A DNA stretch of 64,000 nt from Deinococcus alpinitundrae (lineage in GTDB: Bacteria; Deinococcota; Deinococci; Deinococcales; Deinococcaceae). Each line of letters starts with the position of its first letter. The stretch's first letter is position 1. Positions 42,744-50,526 of the stretch are shown piece after piece. The stretch is taken from the NCBI RefSeq assembly GCF_009982895.1, contig NZ_WXZL01000008.1:1-64000 (forward strand), written 5' to 3'. The notes beneath the pieces were generated by a model that ran no database searches, was not told the origin of the DNA, and was given only the letters and a program-made list of their open reading frames with translations. The position numbers were made by a program, and so were the translations under genes.

Positions 42744-43556
42744 TCAGCTGCCGTAGCTGCCCCCGCAGAAGCTGGCGTGCGCCTGCAAGTTGACGTTGCC
42801 GCCGGGAAAAAAGGTCAGGCCGGTGGCGCGCTGCACCTCGCCCACCGTGACCTCGTAACGGGTGAAGTTGCTGCGGGCCGCTGGCAGCTTGCGGTTGGGC
42901 ATCAGAAAAGCGCGGGCTGCATTGCCGCTGACCACGATCTTGTAGATCGAACTCGGCACCGCTACCTGATCGTCGCCGATGGTCCTGGGTTTGCCCTCGA
43001 ACACTGGCCCAGTCATGACATATACGCTGCCAAGCTGCTTGGCGCAGTTGCGGGTGGCGCTCTCCAGGCTGGCCCAGATGCCGCTGTTCATGCCGCTGTC
43101 TTGCGGCACCATGTTCGACAAATAAAATGACTGGTTCATGGCCTCGTCGGTGCTGGTGAAGTCAGCAGCAGGGGCCATGTGGCCGCGCGCGTAGCCGGAC
43201 TTGCGGTAGTCACCCAGGGCCGCGCTCTGCGACTCGGCCAGGTCGGGGTCCTGCTGGAAGTTGTCGGCGCGGCTGACCGAGCCGTCGAATTCGGTGGGTT
43301 GCAGTTTCTCGGCCACCAGGAGCGGCACCTTTTTGGCCGGATCGTAGACGCTGATGTACTCGGTGCGGCACAGCACGACGGTGCTGACCGGCGCTTCGGG
43401 CGAGCCGTCGGCAAACTCGTCGGTGCAGTTGTCGCCGCTGCCCGTTGTCGTGGTGCTCTGTTTGGGGCAGCCCACCAGCACGGCGCTGAGCAGCAGCAGC
43501 GCGGCGGCGCTCCAGCACTGTCTGGAGACGGAGGATTTGAAAGTCGGCTTCATCAT
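42744..43556 (-). CDS. Lipoprotein DNA/RNA non-specific endonuclease
   Basis: A 270-residue exported protein of the NUC1/EndoG family. Type II signal peptide with lipobox LVGC (Cys about residue 29), then a Thr/Ser-rich linker. The catalytic motif is YARGHMAPAADF; the usual DRGH has Ala in place of Asp, but the Arg and His are kept. The magnesium-binding Asn lies in SNMVPQDSGMNSGIW. It likely degrades nucleic acid outside the cytoplasm. Two consecutive ATGs start it; TACCAT lies eight bases upstream. Confidence 0.85.
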   Translation of the reverse strand: MMKPTFKSSVSRQCWSAAALLLLSAVLVGCPKQSTTTTGSGDNCTDEFADGSPEAPVSTVVLCRTEYISVYDPAKKVPLLVAEKLQPTEFDGSVSRADNFQQDPDLAESQSAALGDYRKSGYARGHMAPAADFTSTDEAMNQSFYLSNMVPQDSGMNSGIWASLESATRNCAKQLGSVYVMTGPVFEGKPRTIGDDQVAVPSSIYKIVVSGNAARAFLMPNRKLPAARSNFTRYEVTVGEVQRATGLTFFPGGNVNLQAHASFCGGSYGS

Positions 43557-43700
43557 GGACTTCTATGGTAGCGGCTCGGAAAGGCCGGACAGGTTCAGCC
43601 GCACCTGTACTGGGAAGTCTGGGCTGGAAAGAGCGGTGTGGTCGGGAATGTCACCTGGGTGCTGTGCCAGTAGCGTCGCCCCTTAGCGCACTTTCGGATT

Positions 43701-43718
43701 GGAAACGTGGACGTTTCC
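43701..43718. repeat. 18-base palindrome upstream of the nuclease gene
   Basis: GGAAACGT and ACGTTTCC form a perfect inverted repeat with a two-base centre. It lies about 145 bases upstream of the nuclease and 67 bases after the GNAT stop. It could be an operator. The remainder of 43557-43784 shows nothing else I recognise. Confidence 0.4.
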
Positions 43719-43784
43719 GAGCGCTCAAGCGACCTGCCATGCGGCGTCAGGGCATATCGGTGCGGCGGGTCCAAGCTTCTTCCC

Positions 43785-44261
43785 TCAGCCTTCCTCAATG
43801 TTCAGCTCAAGGCCGTAGCACCAGCTGTTCTCAATGCCGACGTAGTACCCGAAGTTGGGGATGCGCTTGAATCCGGCACTTTCATAGAGGCCGATAGCCG
43901 CCGCCTGGAGATCGCCGGTTTCCAGCACCACCTCACCCAAGCCGTGTTCGCGTGCCCAGACGATCAGACCGTCCAGCACGGCGCGGCCCAGCTTGCGCCC
44001 CCGTGCCCCCGGCTGCGTATACATCCGCTTGATCTCGGCCCTGCTGATCTGAGTGCCGAGATGGTCAAGCGGTTTGAGGCCGCCGATGGCCAGCAGCTCG
44101 CCACCTTCCTCCCAGCCGAGTAGCACGCCGCCCGCGAGCGTCGCGGGGTCGAACGGTTCGGTGCGTTCGTCCGTGTCCTGATAAAGCCGCCGGAGTTCGC
44201 GCTGCTGCTCGGCCATCAGGTGGTGGGCGCGGGCGTCGCCAAAACTCAGGGTGGTCAGCAT
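43785..44261 (-). CDS. GNAT-family N-acetyltransferase
   Basis: A 158-residue protein with the acetyl-CoA-binding segment QPGARGRKLGRAVLDGLI (about 83-100) and the C-terminal LYESAGFKRIPNFGYYVG typical of GNAT. Substrate unknown. GATACT lies five bases before the ATG at 44261. No partner genes. Confidence 0.82.
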   Translation of the reverse strand: MLTTLSFGDARAHHLMAEQQRELRRLYQDTDERTEPFDPATLAGGVLLGWEEGGELLAIGGLKPLDHLGTQISRAEIKRMYTQPGARGRKLGRAVLDGLIVWAREHGLGEVVLETGDLQAAAIGLYESAGFKRIPNFGYYVGIENSWCYGLELNIEEG

Positions 44262-44331
44262 GGCGCAGTATCGCCCAACTCGGGGCGCGCTGAGCCGATT
44301 GGCCTAGCCCGGCGCTGCGCCACACGGCCCA

Positions 44332-44360
44332 TAGGCAGCCGCCGCCTGACCGCCTAGACT
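44332..44360 (+). promoter_or_regulatory. Promoter of the Y-RNA-like transcript
   Basis: TAGGCA (44332-44337) and TAGACT (44355-44360) are spaced by 17 bases. Transcription should begin near 44367, just before the first hairpin; no start codon follows. Confidence 0.5.
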
Positions 44361-44366
44361 GACCGG

Positions 44367-44508
44367 GCAATCAGGGGCAGGTGCGGTGCAGACACTCCGG
44401 AGCAGCCCCTGATTCGATCTGCCTCCAGCTGTTTGACCGGGCCGAAGGTTCAGGGTTATTGCTCGAAAAAATACCCCCCTGTTCCGTTCCTTGTCCGGTC
44501 AACGTTTT
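44367..44508 (+). ncRNA. Y RNA, partner of the Ro/Rsr protein
   Basis: A structured, non-coding stretch upstream of rsr. A 5' hairpin (10-bp stem, 44369-44378 with 44405-44414) is followed by a domain closed by TTGACCGG (44433-44440) and CCGGTCAA (44495-44502). Inside lie GCCGAAGG and CCTTGT, echoing the Ro-binding helix of animal Y RNAs (CCGAAGG), and an inner stem with CAGGG and CCCTG. A TTTT run follows at 44505. Known: in D. radiodurans the Y RNA gene is upstream of rsr. The exact ends are inferred. Confidence 0.7.
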
Positions 44509-44522
44509 GCCTGCTTGTCGGC

Positions 44523-44639
44523 GTTCAGGGCCGAAATGGTCACGGTGACCCCTTACATAGCCCATGGTCGCTGCGTCGGCACGCCTGGGAGCCGGGCAGA
44601 CCATTCCACTGCGCCGGGCCTGCGTTGTCCGGCCCGAAC
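44523..44639 (+). ncRNA. Second Y-RNA-like structure
   Basis: GTTC-A-GGGCCG (44523-44533) pairs with CGGCCCGAAC (44630-44639), a 10-bp helix with one bulged A. GGGCCGAA on the 5' side and TTGTCCGG on the 3' side repeat the signatures of the first Y-like RNA. Within are hairpins GGTCA/TGACC and GCGT/ACGC, the latter inside ATGGTC/GACCAT. It has no clear promoter of its own. Confidence 0.4.
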
Positions 44640-44797
44640 TGGCTCCTCTCCTTCCGTGACCAGAACCCTTGCCCTGAACGCGCTGTGCAGGCCAGGCTGT
44701 TTTCCGCTTCAACCACACTTCAGCGCCGCGCGAGACAGATCGGCATTTCAATTGGGGGGTGACCGTTCAGTCGCTCAGCGCCGGTTGCCGGGCCTCT

Positions 44798-44833
44798 CGG
44801 CTGCGCCGACCTGGCGAGGCTGATCGAGCCTCG
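44798..44833. repeat. Two adjacent hairpins before rsr
   Basis: TCGGC/GCCGA (44798-44810) and GAGGCT/AGCCTC (44817-44833) form two adjacent stems. They have no T-run. The rest of 44640-44960 shows no gene I can support. Confidence 0.4.
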
Positions 44834-44976
44834 GGTCCCAGCTGTCTTCCCACTGTTGACGTCAGACCTCAACCTACACCCACTGAAGCAGCGGCTCATT
44901 TCGAGGCCCTGCCCGGTTTGCGGCGGTTCAGCGAGAGGCCGCCGGTTGTCATTGCCACCCAAGGAGGGCCGCCCGC

Positions 44977-46608
44977 ATGACCGACGCCGCGAAGAACTCT
45001 GCCTTAAAGACCCTGCTCAGTGCCATCAACCCCCTTCAGCGTGGCCAGCAGCATCCGCTCGACACGCCTCAGGTCAGGAACAACGCGGGCGGCTTCGTCT
45101 ACGCCCTGGGTGACGAGGCCCGGCTGACCCGCTTTCTGGTGCTGGGCAGCGACGGCGGCACCTTTTACGCCGGGGCACAGGCCCACACCGTGCAGGCCAC
45201 CGACTTTCTGCGCGCGCTGGTGGAGCGCGACGCGGCCCTGGCCCTGCGGATCATGCTGGACGTGGTGCGTGCAGGCCGTGCGCCCCGGCCCGACCCGGCG
45301 CTGCTGGTGCTGGCCCTGATTGCCAAAACAGCGCCTGATGTGGCCGACCGGCAGGCGGCCTGGCGAGCGCTGCCCGAGGTGGCCCGCACCGGCACCATGC
45401 TGCTGCATTTTCTGGCGTTCGTGAAGGCCCTGGGCGGCTGGGGGCGGCTGACCCGCCGGGGCGTGGCGAACGTCTACGAGAATCTAGACGTGGACAGGCT
45501 GACCCTCTGGGCCGTCAAATATAAGGGCCGGGACGGCTGGACGCAGGCCGACGCGCTACGTCTTGCGCATCCCAGAACCGCCGATCCGGTGCGCAACGCC
45601 GTTTTGAAATTCATGGTCAGCGGCGATCTGGTGCCGCCCCCAGCCGCCGACGCTCCGGCCTTGCGCGTTATTGAGGGGCATCAGCGGGTGCAGGAAGCGC
45701 CTAACGACGAGGCCGCTGCACGGTTGATGCTCGACTACGGCCTGCCCGTCGAGGGCGTGCCGACCCACCTGCGCGGCCCCGAGGTCTACCGGGCGGCCAT
45801 GCAGACCAACGGGCTGACCTGGCTGCTGCGAAACCTCGGCAACCTCAGCCGGGTAGAGGTGCTGAGCGTCAATGACCGCGAACTGGTGGACGCGGCGGTG
45901 GCCCGCCTGACCGATCCGCTGGCGCTGGCACGGGGCCGCATTCACCCGCTCGACGCCCTCAAAGCCCGGCTGGTCTACGCGGCGGGCCGGGGTGTGCGCG
46001 GCAAGGGCACCTGGCTGCCGGTGCCGCGCGTGGTGGACGCACTGGAAGAAGCGTTTCACATGGCCTTCGGACAGGTGCGGCCCGCCGGAACGCGGCACCT
46101 GCTGGCGCTGGATGTCAGCGGCTCAATGACCTGGGGCGAGGTGGCAGGCGTGCCGGGCCTGACACCCAATATGGCGGCGGCAGCCATGAGCATGCTGGCG
46201 CTGAGAACCGAACCCGAGGCGCTCACGATGGGCTTTGCCGATCAGTTCCGGGCACTGGGCATCACGCCGCGCGACAGCCTGGAGGCGACCATGCGAAAGG
46301 CCCAGTCGGCCAGCTTCGGGGCCACCGACTGCGCGCAGCCGATGCGTTGGGCGGCGCAGGCGAACGTAGATGTGGACACTTTCGTCGTCTACACCGACAA
46401 TGAGACCTGGGCCGGAACGGTTCATCCGAGCGTCGCGTTGGACCAGTACCGTCAGCGCACCGGCCTGGCCGCCCGCCTGATCGTGGTCGGGTTGACGGCC
46501 ACCCAGTTCAGCATCGCCGACCCACACAGAAGCGACATGCTCGACGTGGTGGGCTTCGACACGGCCGCGCCGGATCTGATGAGCGCCTTTGCACGTGGTG
46601 AACTCTGA
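44977..46608 (+). CDS. rsr: Ro60-family TROVE domain RNA-binding protein
   Basis: A 543-residue orthologue of the Ro 60-kDa autoantigen, known in D. radiodurans as Rsr. The N-terminal TROVE domain of HEAT-like helices (about 15-350) forms the RNA-binding ring; the C-terminal von Willebrand A domain has the MIDAS LDVSGSMTWGEV (about residue 375) and later VYTDNETWAG. Rsr binds Y RNA, which tethers it to polynucleotide phosphorylase, and it aids rRNA processing and UV resistance. AAGGAGG lies nine bases before the ATG. A Y-RNA-like locus lies directly upstream on the same strand. Confidence 0.96.
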   Translation: MTDAAKNSALKTLLSAINPLQRGQQHPLDTPQVRNNAGGFVYALGDEARLTRFLVLGSDGGTFYAGAQAHTVQATDFLRALVERDAALALRIMLDVVRAGRAPRPDPALLVLALIAKTAPDVADRQAAWRALPEVARTGTMLLHFLAFVKALGGWGRLTRRGVANVYENLDVDRLTLWAVKYKGRDGWTQADALRLAHPRTADPVRNAVLKFMVSGDLVPPPAADAPALRVIEGHQRVQEAPNDEAAARLMLDYGLPVEGVPTHLRGPEVYRAAMQTNGLTWLLRNLGNLSRVEVLSVNDRELVDAAVARLTDPLALARGRIHPLDALKARLVYAAGRGVRGKGTWLPVPRVVDALEEAFHMAFGQVRPAGTRHLLALDVSGSMTWGEVAGVPGLTPNMAAAAMSMLALRTEPEALTMGFADQFRALGITPRDSLEATMRKAQSASFGATDCAQPMRWAAQANVDVDTFVVYTDNETWAGTVHPSVALDQYRQRTGLAARLIVVGLTATQFSIADPHRSDMLDVVGFDTAAPDLMSAFARGEL

Positions 46609-46707
46609 AGCGATCAGAGGCTCCAGCCCTGCAGGACCTCGTTTCGCCGGGCCGCTGAGCCGACATGCCCGGTCAGCTTCCTCATCTTCCTGCTCATCTG
46701 CGGCCCG

Positions 46708-46713
46708 TATGCT
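46708..46713 (+). promoter_or_regulatory. -10 box TATGCT, leaderless promoter of the 46720 lipoprotein gene
   Basis: TATGCT is separated by six bases from the ATG at 46720. Confidence 0.5.
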
Positions 46714-46719
46714 GGGAGC

Positions 46720-47232
46720 ATGTCCAAACGTCCGCTGTCCGTTGTCTGGCCTGCTCTGTTGTGCGGCCTGACCCTAAGCGCCTGCGCGCCCACCCTCAAC
46801 CTGGGCAACGTCATCGACACCACTTCTCCCAGCCGGGCCGGACCGCTGCTGGTCGGTCAGACCTGGGCCCTCAGCGGACAGCTCGCCGATGTGAGCGTCA
46901 GCAAAACGCTGGCCGTGCCGCGCCTGGTCGAGGTGCAAAACGGCAAGGGCACCCTCAGCGTGGCCGATCAGGCGAGAGACGTGCAGTTGCCGAGCGGCGA
47001 CTACCAGTACGTGTCATACACCAACAATGATCAACTCAAGAAGACCCGATTCCTGTGGAACGTGGCGGCGGCGGGCGGCGGTGTGGATCAGTACGAGTGC
47101 CTGGTCCTGAGTAACGAGAGCCTGCCGCTGACTGGTGTGTTGAGCGTGCAGCGCCAGAATGACGCCACGGTTCAGCGCGGTACCTGCTCGGCCACGCCGA
47201 CCGATCCCCCCAAGGCCCCGACCACGCCCTGA
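46720..47232 (+). CDS. Predicted lipoprotein of unknown function
   Basis: A 170-residue protein with a type II signal peptide ending in LSAC (Cys about residue 22). The mature part contains a repeat-like beta-rich stretch and two further Cys (DQYECLVL and RGTCSATP), and ends in a Thr/Pro tail. No family recognised. Not obviously linked to rsr, from which it is separated by 111 bases. Confidence 0.65.
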   Translation: MSKRPLSVVWPALLCGLTLSACAPTLNLGNVIDTTSPSRAGPLLVGQTWALSGQLADVSVSKTLAVPRLVEVQNGKGTLSVADQARDVQLPSGDYQYVSYTNNDQLKKTRFLWNVAAAGGGVDQYECLVLSNESLPLTGVLSVQRQNDATVQRGTCSATPTDPPKAPTTP

Positions 47233-47308
47233 AGCCAGCTCGATTCAGCTTGCCCTTTCCTGTTGGGCCACGTGCCCGGTTTTGTCTTGCCGGTTTAGTG
47301 CCGCCGAA

Positions 47309-48481
47309 TCACGCTGAGGGCCACACGAAGCGCTCGTCCCAGGCCTCGCCGCGGCGCAGGAAGGGTGCCTTGCTGCCCAACACCCGATGCCCACCCTTGA
47401 CCGCCGCCCGCACGATGAGCCGGGGGTCCAGGTCTGCGTGAATGCGCCGCGCCGCCGCGATCTCGTCGAAGATGTTCAGGGTTTCGCCGCTCGCCACGCT
47501 GTCGGTGCCCAGGGCCACGTCCACGCCTGCCGCCACGAAGTCGGTCCAGCGAAAGGTGCCGCACTGCAAGTTGGCGTTGCTGCGCGGACAGGTCACGACG
47601 TTCGCGCCCGACTGCGCCACCGTGCGGATGTCGTCGTCCGTCACGTTGACCAGGTGAATGAGCGTCGGTCTGGCGTCCAGCACACCCAGATCGGCAAGAT
47701 ACGACACGGGCGTCAGCTTGGGGTCGGGAGCACGGCCCAGCACTTCCGGTAAGGTCAGTCCCGGCGAGCTGAACTGCACCATCTTCGCGAAGCTCTCGGC
47801 CAGCGGCCCGGTGCCCGACGCGAAGAGTTCCAGCTCACTGGGATGCTCGGCCACGTGAATCTGCAGCGGCAAGTTCTCGCGCCGGGTGAAGGCGGCCAGC
47901 AAACGGTGGAGTTTGTGCGACACGGTATGTGCCGCGTGCGGTGAGAGACCCAGCCGCATCCCGCCGGGGCGCTCCAGTGGGCGGAAACGGGCCACGTCCT
48001 GCACGACCTGGGTAAAAGTCGCGTTAGCGGTGGCCGGGTTGGGATCGAGCACCTCCCAGTAGGCCACGCCGCTCATCTCGGCTTCCGTCAGCAGCCACGC
48101 CATCACTTCCGGCGTGCCCGGCCACACGATGTCGCCCAGGGCTGCCGCGCCGCTGGCCCGCACCTGCTCCAGTCCCTTCCTCGCGCCCGCCAGTCCGCGT
48201 GAGAGCCTGCCAGCGATGACCACTTCGGGAATCCACTGGAAGTAGGGCAGTGCCCGAAATGCGTAGTCGGACATGTCCAGGTGGGCGTGCGCGTTGACCG
48301 GAAGGGGAGAGATGACGTTCACCGTGCGGCCCTGTTCGGCCTGCGGATACTGGGCGTGGAGGGTGTCGAAGTCCCCGGCGGCGGCGATGGTCTGCCCACC
48401 CACCACGACCGCCCCGCTGCGAATCGGCAGGCCCATCCCGGTGTAGAGGATGTCAACCTGAATCAGTTCCAGCTCGCTCAT
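47309..48481 (-). CDS. Amidohydrolase-superfamily deaminase or hydrolase
   Basis: A 390-residue metal-dependent hydrolase. The first ligands lie in PVNAHAHLDMS (about residues 60-70), later ones in IHVAEHPSE and IHLVNVTDDD, and the terminal Asp in LGTDSVASGETLN. The pattern NAHAHLDMS...W with a following helix resembles aminofutalosine deaminase of the futalosine menaquinone pathway, but other ATZ/TRZ-type deaminases cannot be excluded. The ATG at 48481 overlaps the globin stop by ATGA, so an earlier, out-of-family extension is rejected. Confidence 0.78.
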   Translation of the reverse strand: MSELELIQVDILYTGMGLPIRSGAVVVGGQTIAAAGDFDTLHAQYPQAEQGRTVNVISPLPVNAHAHLDMSDYAFRALPYFQWIPEVVIAGRLSRGLAGARKGLEQVRASGAAALGDIVWPGTPEVMAWLLTEAEMSGVAYWEVLDPNPATANATFTQVVQDVARFRPLERPGGMRLGLSPHAAHTVSHKLHRLLAAFTRRENLPLQIHVAEHPSELELFASGTGPLAESFAKMVQFSSPGLTLPEVLGRAPDPKLTPVSYLADLGVLDARPTLIHLVNVTDDDIRTVAQSGANVVTCPRSNANLQCGTFRWTDFVAAGVDVALGTDSVASGETLNIFDEIAAARRIHADLDPRLIVRAAVKGGHRVLGSKAPFLRRGEAWDERFVWPSA

Positions 48482-48891
48482 TGTTCCGGGTCCGGGGTGT
48501 TGACCATGGCGGCGGCGGTGCGCCTCAGCGCGGCGAAGAGTTCGGCGGCGTCCTCGGGCTTCAGCCCCGGCGTCTCGCGCATGGCGGCGTTCATGCAACT
48601 CAGCCATGCACGCCCCCGCGTCGGCGTGATCTCGAACGGCAGGTGCCGCGCCCGCAGGCGGGGGTGGCCGAACTGCTGGTGGTACAGCGGCGGCCCGCCC
48701 AAGAAGCCGCTCAGGAAGGCCTCCTGCTTGCGGGCGGTGAGGCTCAGGTCGGTGGGAAAAATCGGGATCAAGTCGGGGTGCTGGGCGACGTGGCCGTAGA
48801 ATCGGGTCACCAGGTCGTGCAGGGTGGCGGGGCCGATGCGCGAATACAGCGTGTCTTCGGGCGAAGTGGCAAGTTGGAGAGGAGCGGTCAT
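48478..48891 (-). CDS. Truncated hemoglobin, group II
   Basis: A 137-residue protein of the 2-on-2 globin fold. It has LYSRIGPATLHDLVTRFYGHV at the start, DLIPIFPTDLS, FLSGFLGGPPLYHQQFGHPRLRARHLPF, in which the proximal His is in HPRLRARH, and a Trp in GRAWLSCMNAAM typical of the group. Likely binds oxygen or nitric oxide. It overlaps the amidohydrolase by four bases. TAGCTT lies six bases before the ATG. Confidence 0.9.
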   Translation of the reverse strand: MTAPLQLATSPEDTLYSRIGPATLHDLVTRFYGHVAQHPDLIPIFPTDLSLTARKQEAFLSGFLGGPPLYHQQFGHPRLRARHLPFEITPTRGRAWLSCMNAAMRETPGLKPEDAAELFAALRRTAAAMVNTPDPEQ

Positions 48892-48897
48892 GCCGCA

Positions 48898-48903
48898 AAG
48901 CTA
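48898..48903 (-). promoter_or_regulatory. -10 box TAGCTT, leaderless promoter of the globin gene
   Basis: TAGCTT on the minus strand, six bases before the ATG at 48891. Confidence 0.45.
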
Positions 48904-48934
48904 GCGCAGGGAGCACTGGTCATTTGCAAGCTTC

Positions 48935-49720
48935 TCAACTGCTGGCACTGGTATAGCTCCCCAGCGCCCGCAGCCATAGCACCCGGCAGATCGCCAGCAA
49001 AATGAGGGCCACCAGCGGGCTGAACAGGGCCGCCGTGCCCAGCTCGCCGCGCAGCGCCTGGGCCGGAATGGTGGTGATGAAGGCCACCGGAATCACGAAG
49101 GTCAGCACCGGGCGAATCCACAGCGGCAGCGCCTGCAAGGGGTAGCGCCCGGCGCTGAAGACGCCCTGAAACAGCTCGGTGATGTTCTGCACGTTGACCA
49201 GCCAGAAGGCAGTGGTGTTGAGCATGAACCAGATGGCGTAGACCATCGCAATCGCGCTGAGATACAGCACCGCCGAGAGCAGCGCCCCGCTGAGTGTGAC
49301 CGTGCCGAGCGCCGCCCCCGCCCAGACGATCAGGCCCAGGCCCAGCAGCATGTCGGGCAGCCGCAAGAGGTTGAGGTTGCGCGCCGAGAGCTGAAACTGC
49401 GCGTCCACCGGCTTGAGCAGCAAAAAGTCCAGCGTGCCGGTGCGGATACCCTCCGAGAGCTGGGTCAGATTGGGCCGCAACCAGACGCTGATCAGCCCCT
49501 CGGTGAGGGTGAAAAAGCCCACCACCATCAAGGCGCCTTCCAGATTCCAGCCGCCGAGTTCCTTGATCTCGGGGCGGCTGTAAAACAGCAGCACGCCCAG
49601 CAATCCGGTGGCGAGGTTAGCGAAGCTGCTGAGAATGGCCGCCAGAAAGTTGGCCCGGTACGCCAGCTGCACGCTGAGGCTGGCCGAGAGGTAGATCCGC
49701 AGCAGCTTCCAGAACCGCAT
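48935..49720 (-). CDS. ABC-2 type exporter permease B (COG3694-like)
   Basis: A 261-residue permease with six helices; last gene of a three-gene ABC exporter operon. Its ATG overlaps the stop of the upstream permease by one base (TGATG), which decides the start over a longer ORF. The family is the ATPase/permease/permease set known as COG4586/COG4587/COG3694; substrate unknown. Confidence 0.8.
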   Translation of the reverse strand: MRFWKLLRIYLSASLSVQLAYRANFLAAILSSFANLATGLLGVLLFYSRPEIKELGGWNLEGALMVVGFFTLTEGLISVWLRPNLTQLSEGIRTGTLDFLLLKPVDAQFQLSARNLNLLRLPDMLLGLGLIVWAGAALGTVTLSGALLSAVLYLSAIAMVYAIWFMLNTTAFWLVNVQNITELFQGVFSAGRYPLQALPLWIRPVLTFVIPVAFITTIPAQALRGELGTAALFSPLVALILLAICRVLWLRALGSYTSASS

Positions 49721-50526
49721 CAGGCTCCCACTGCGCCGTATTTTCTGACGCCGTGCCGCCACATCAAGGCCCGCAGCAGGCCGAATCCCACCGTCCATGC
49801 CAGCAAAATAAAGAAGCCGCGCAAGACGTCGCTCAAGTCGGCCTTGCCGGTCAGCAGATCGCAGGGGAGGCCCAGCATGTATGGAAAGGGCGTAAAGGCG
49901 GCCACTTTCTGCACGGCCGCCGGGTACAGGCTCAGCGGAGCCAGCAGCCCGCCCAGCGCGGCGTACAGCACCCAGACGAGTTCCTGAAAGTTTTCGGCGG
50001 CCTCGAACCAGAAGGCCAGCAGGCCGATGCAGTACTCCAGCAGGAAGCGCAGGGTGAAGGCCAGCGGCACCAGCAGCAGGTAGGCCAGCCAGTGCGAGAG
50101 CTGAGTGGTGTACTGCGCCCCGGTCAGCACGGCGAAGATGACCAGCAGCACGAACATCAGCGGCAGTCGCACGATTCGCTCGGCCCAGTGGCCGACGTAG
50201 TGCATCCAGAACGGGTCGATCGGGCGTAGCAGCTTGGGGGACAGGGTGCCTTGCCGCACGTCGAAGCTCAGCTCCCAGGCCACCCACACCACCAGGATCT
50301 GCGCCGTGCCCCAGGTGGCGATGAAGTAGGAGGCAAAATCGCGGGCGGTGTAGCCGCCGATCTCGCCGCCCGGCGCGGAAGCGGCTTGCTGCATCCAGAT
50401 CAGGCCCATGACCAGGCTCAGCGTACCCGATAGCATCCAGATGACGATTTCGGCCCGGTAGACCGTCATATGGGCGAACTGGGTTGCCATCAGCACCCGG
50501 AACTTGCGCCAGGTGTGGGCGTTCAT
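49720..50526 (-). CDS. ABC-2 type exporter permease A (COG4587-like)
   Basis: A 268-residue permease with six helices and a cytoplasmic N-terminal Arg/Lys stretch. It is coupled to both neighbours: it overlaps the ATPase by four bases (ATGA) and the second permease by one. The substrate cannot be inferred. Confidence 0.8.
   Translation of the reverse strand: MNAHTWRKFRVLMATQFAHMTVYRAEIVIWMLSGTLSLVMGLIWMQQAASAPGGEIGGYTARDFASYFIATWGTAQILVVWVAWELSFDVRQGTLSPKLLRPIDPFWMHYVGHWAERIVRLPLMFVLLVIFAVLTGAQYTTQLSHWLAYLLLVPLAFTLRFLLEYCIGLLAFWFEAAENFQELVWVLYAALGGLLAPLSLYPAAVQKVAAFTPFPYMLGLPCDLLTGKADLSDVLRGFFILLAWTVGFGLLRALMWRHGVRKYGAVGA

Noticed and set aside
44371..44962. Minus-strand ORFs in the region upstream of rsr
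   Set aside because: They have no similarity I recognise, cover RNA-like hairpins and lack start signals; a non-coding explanation is better.
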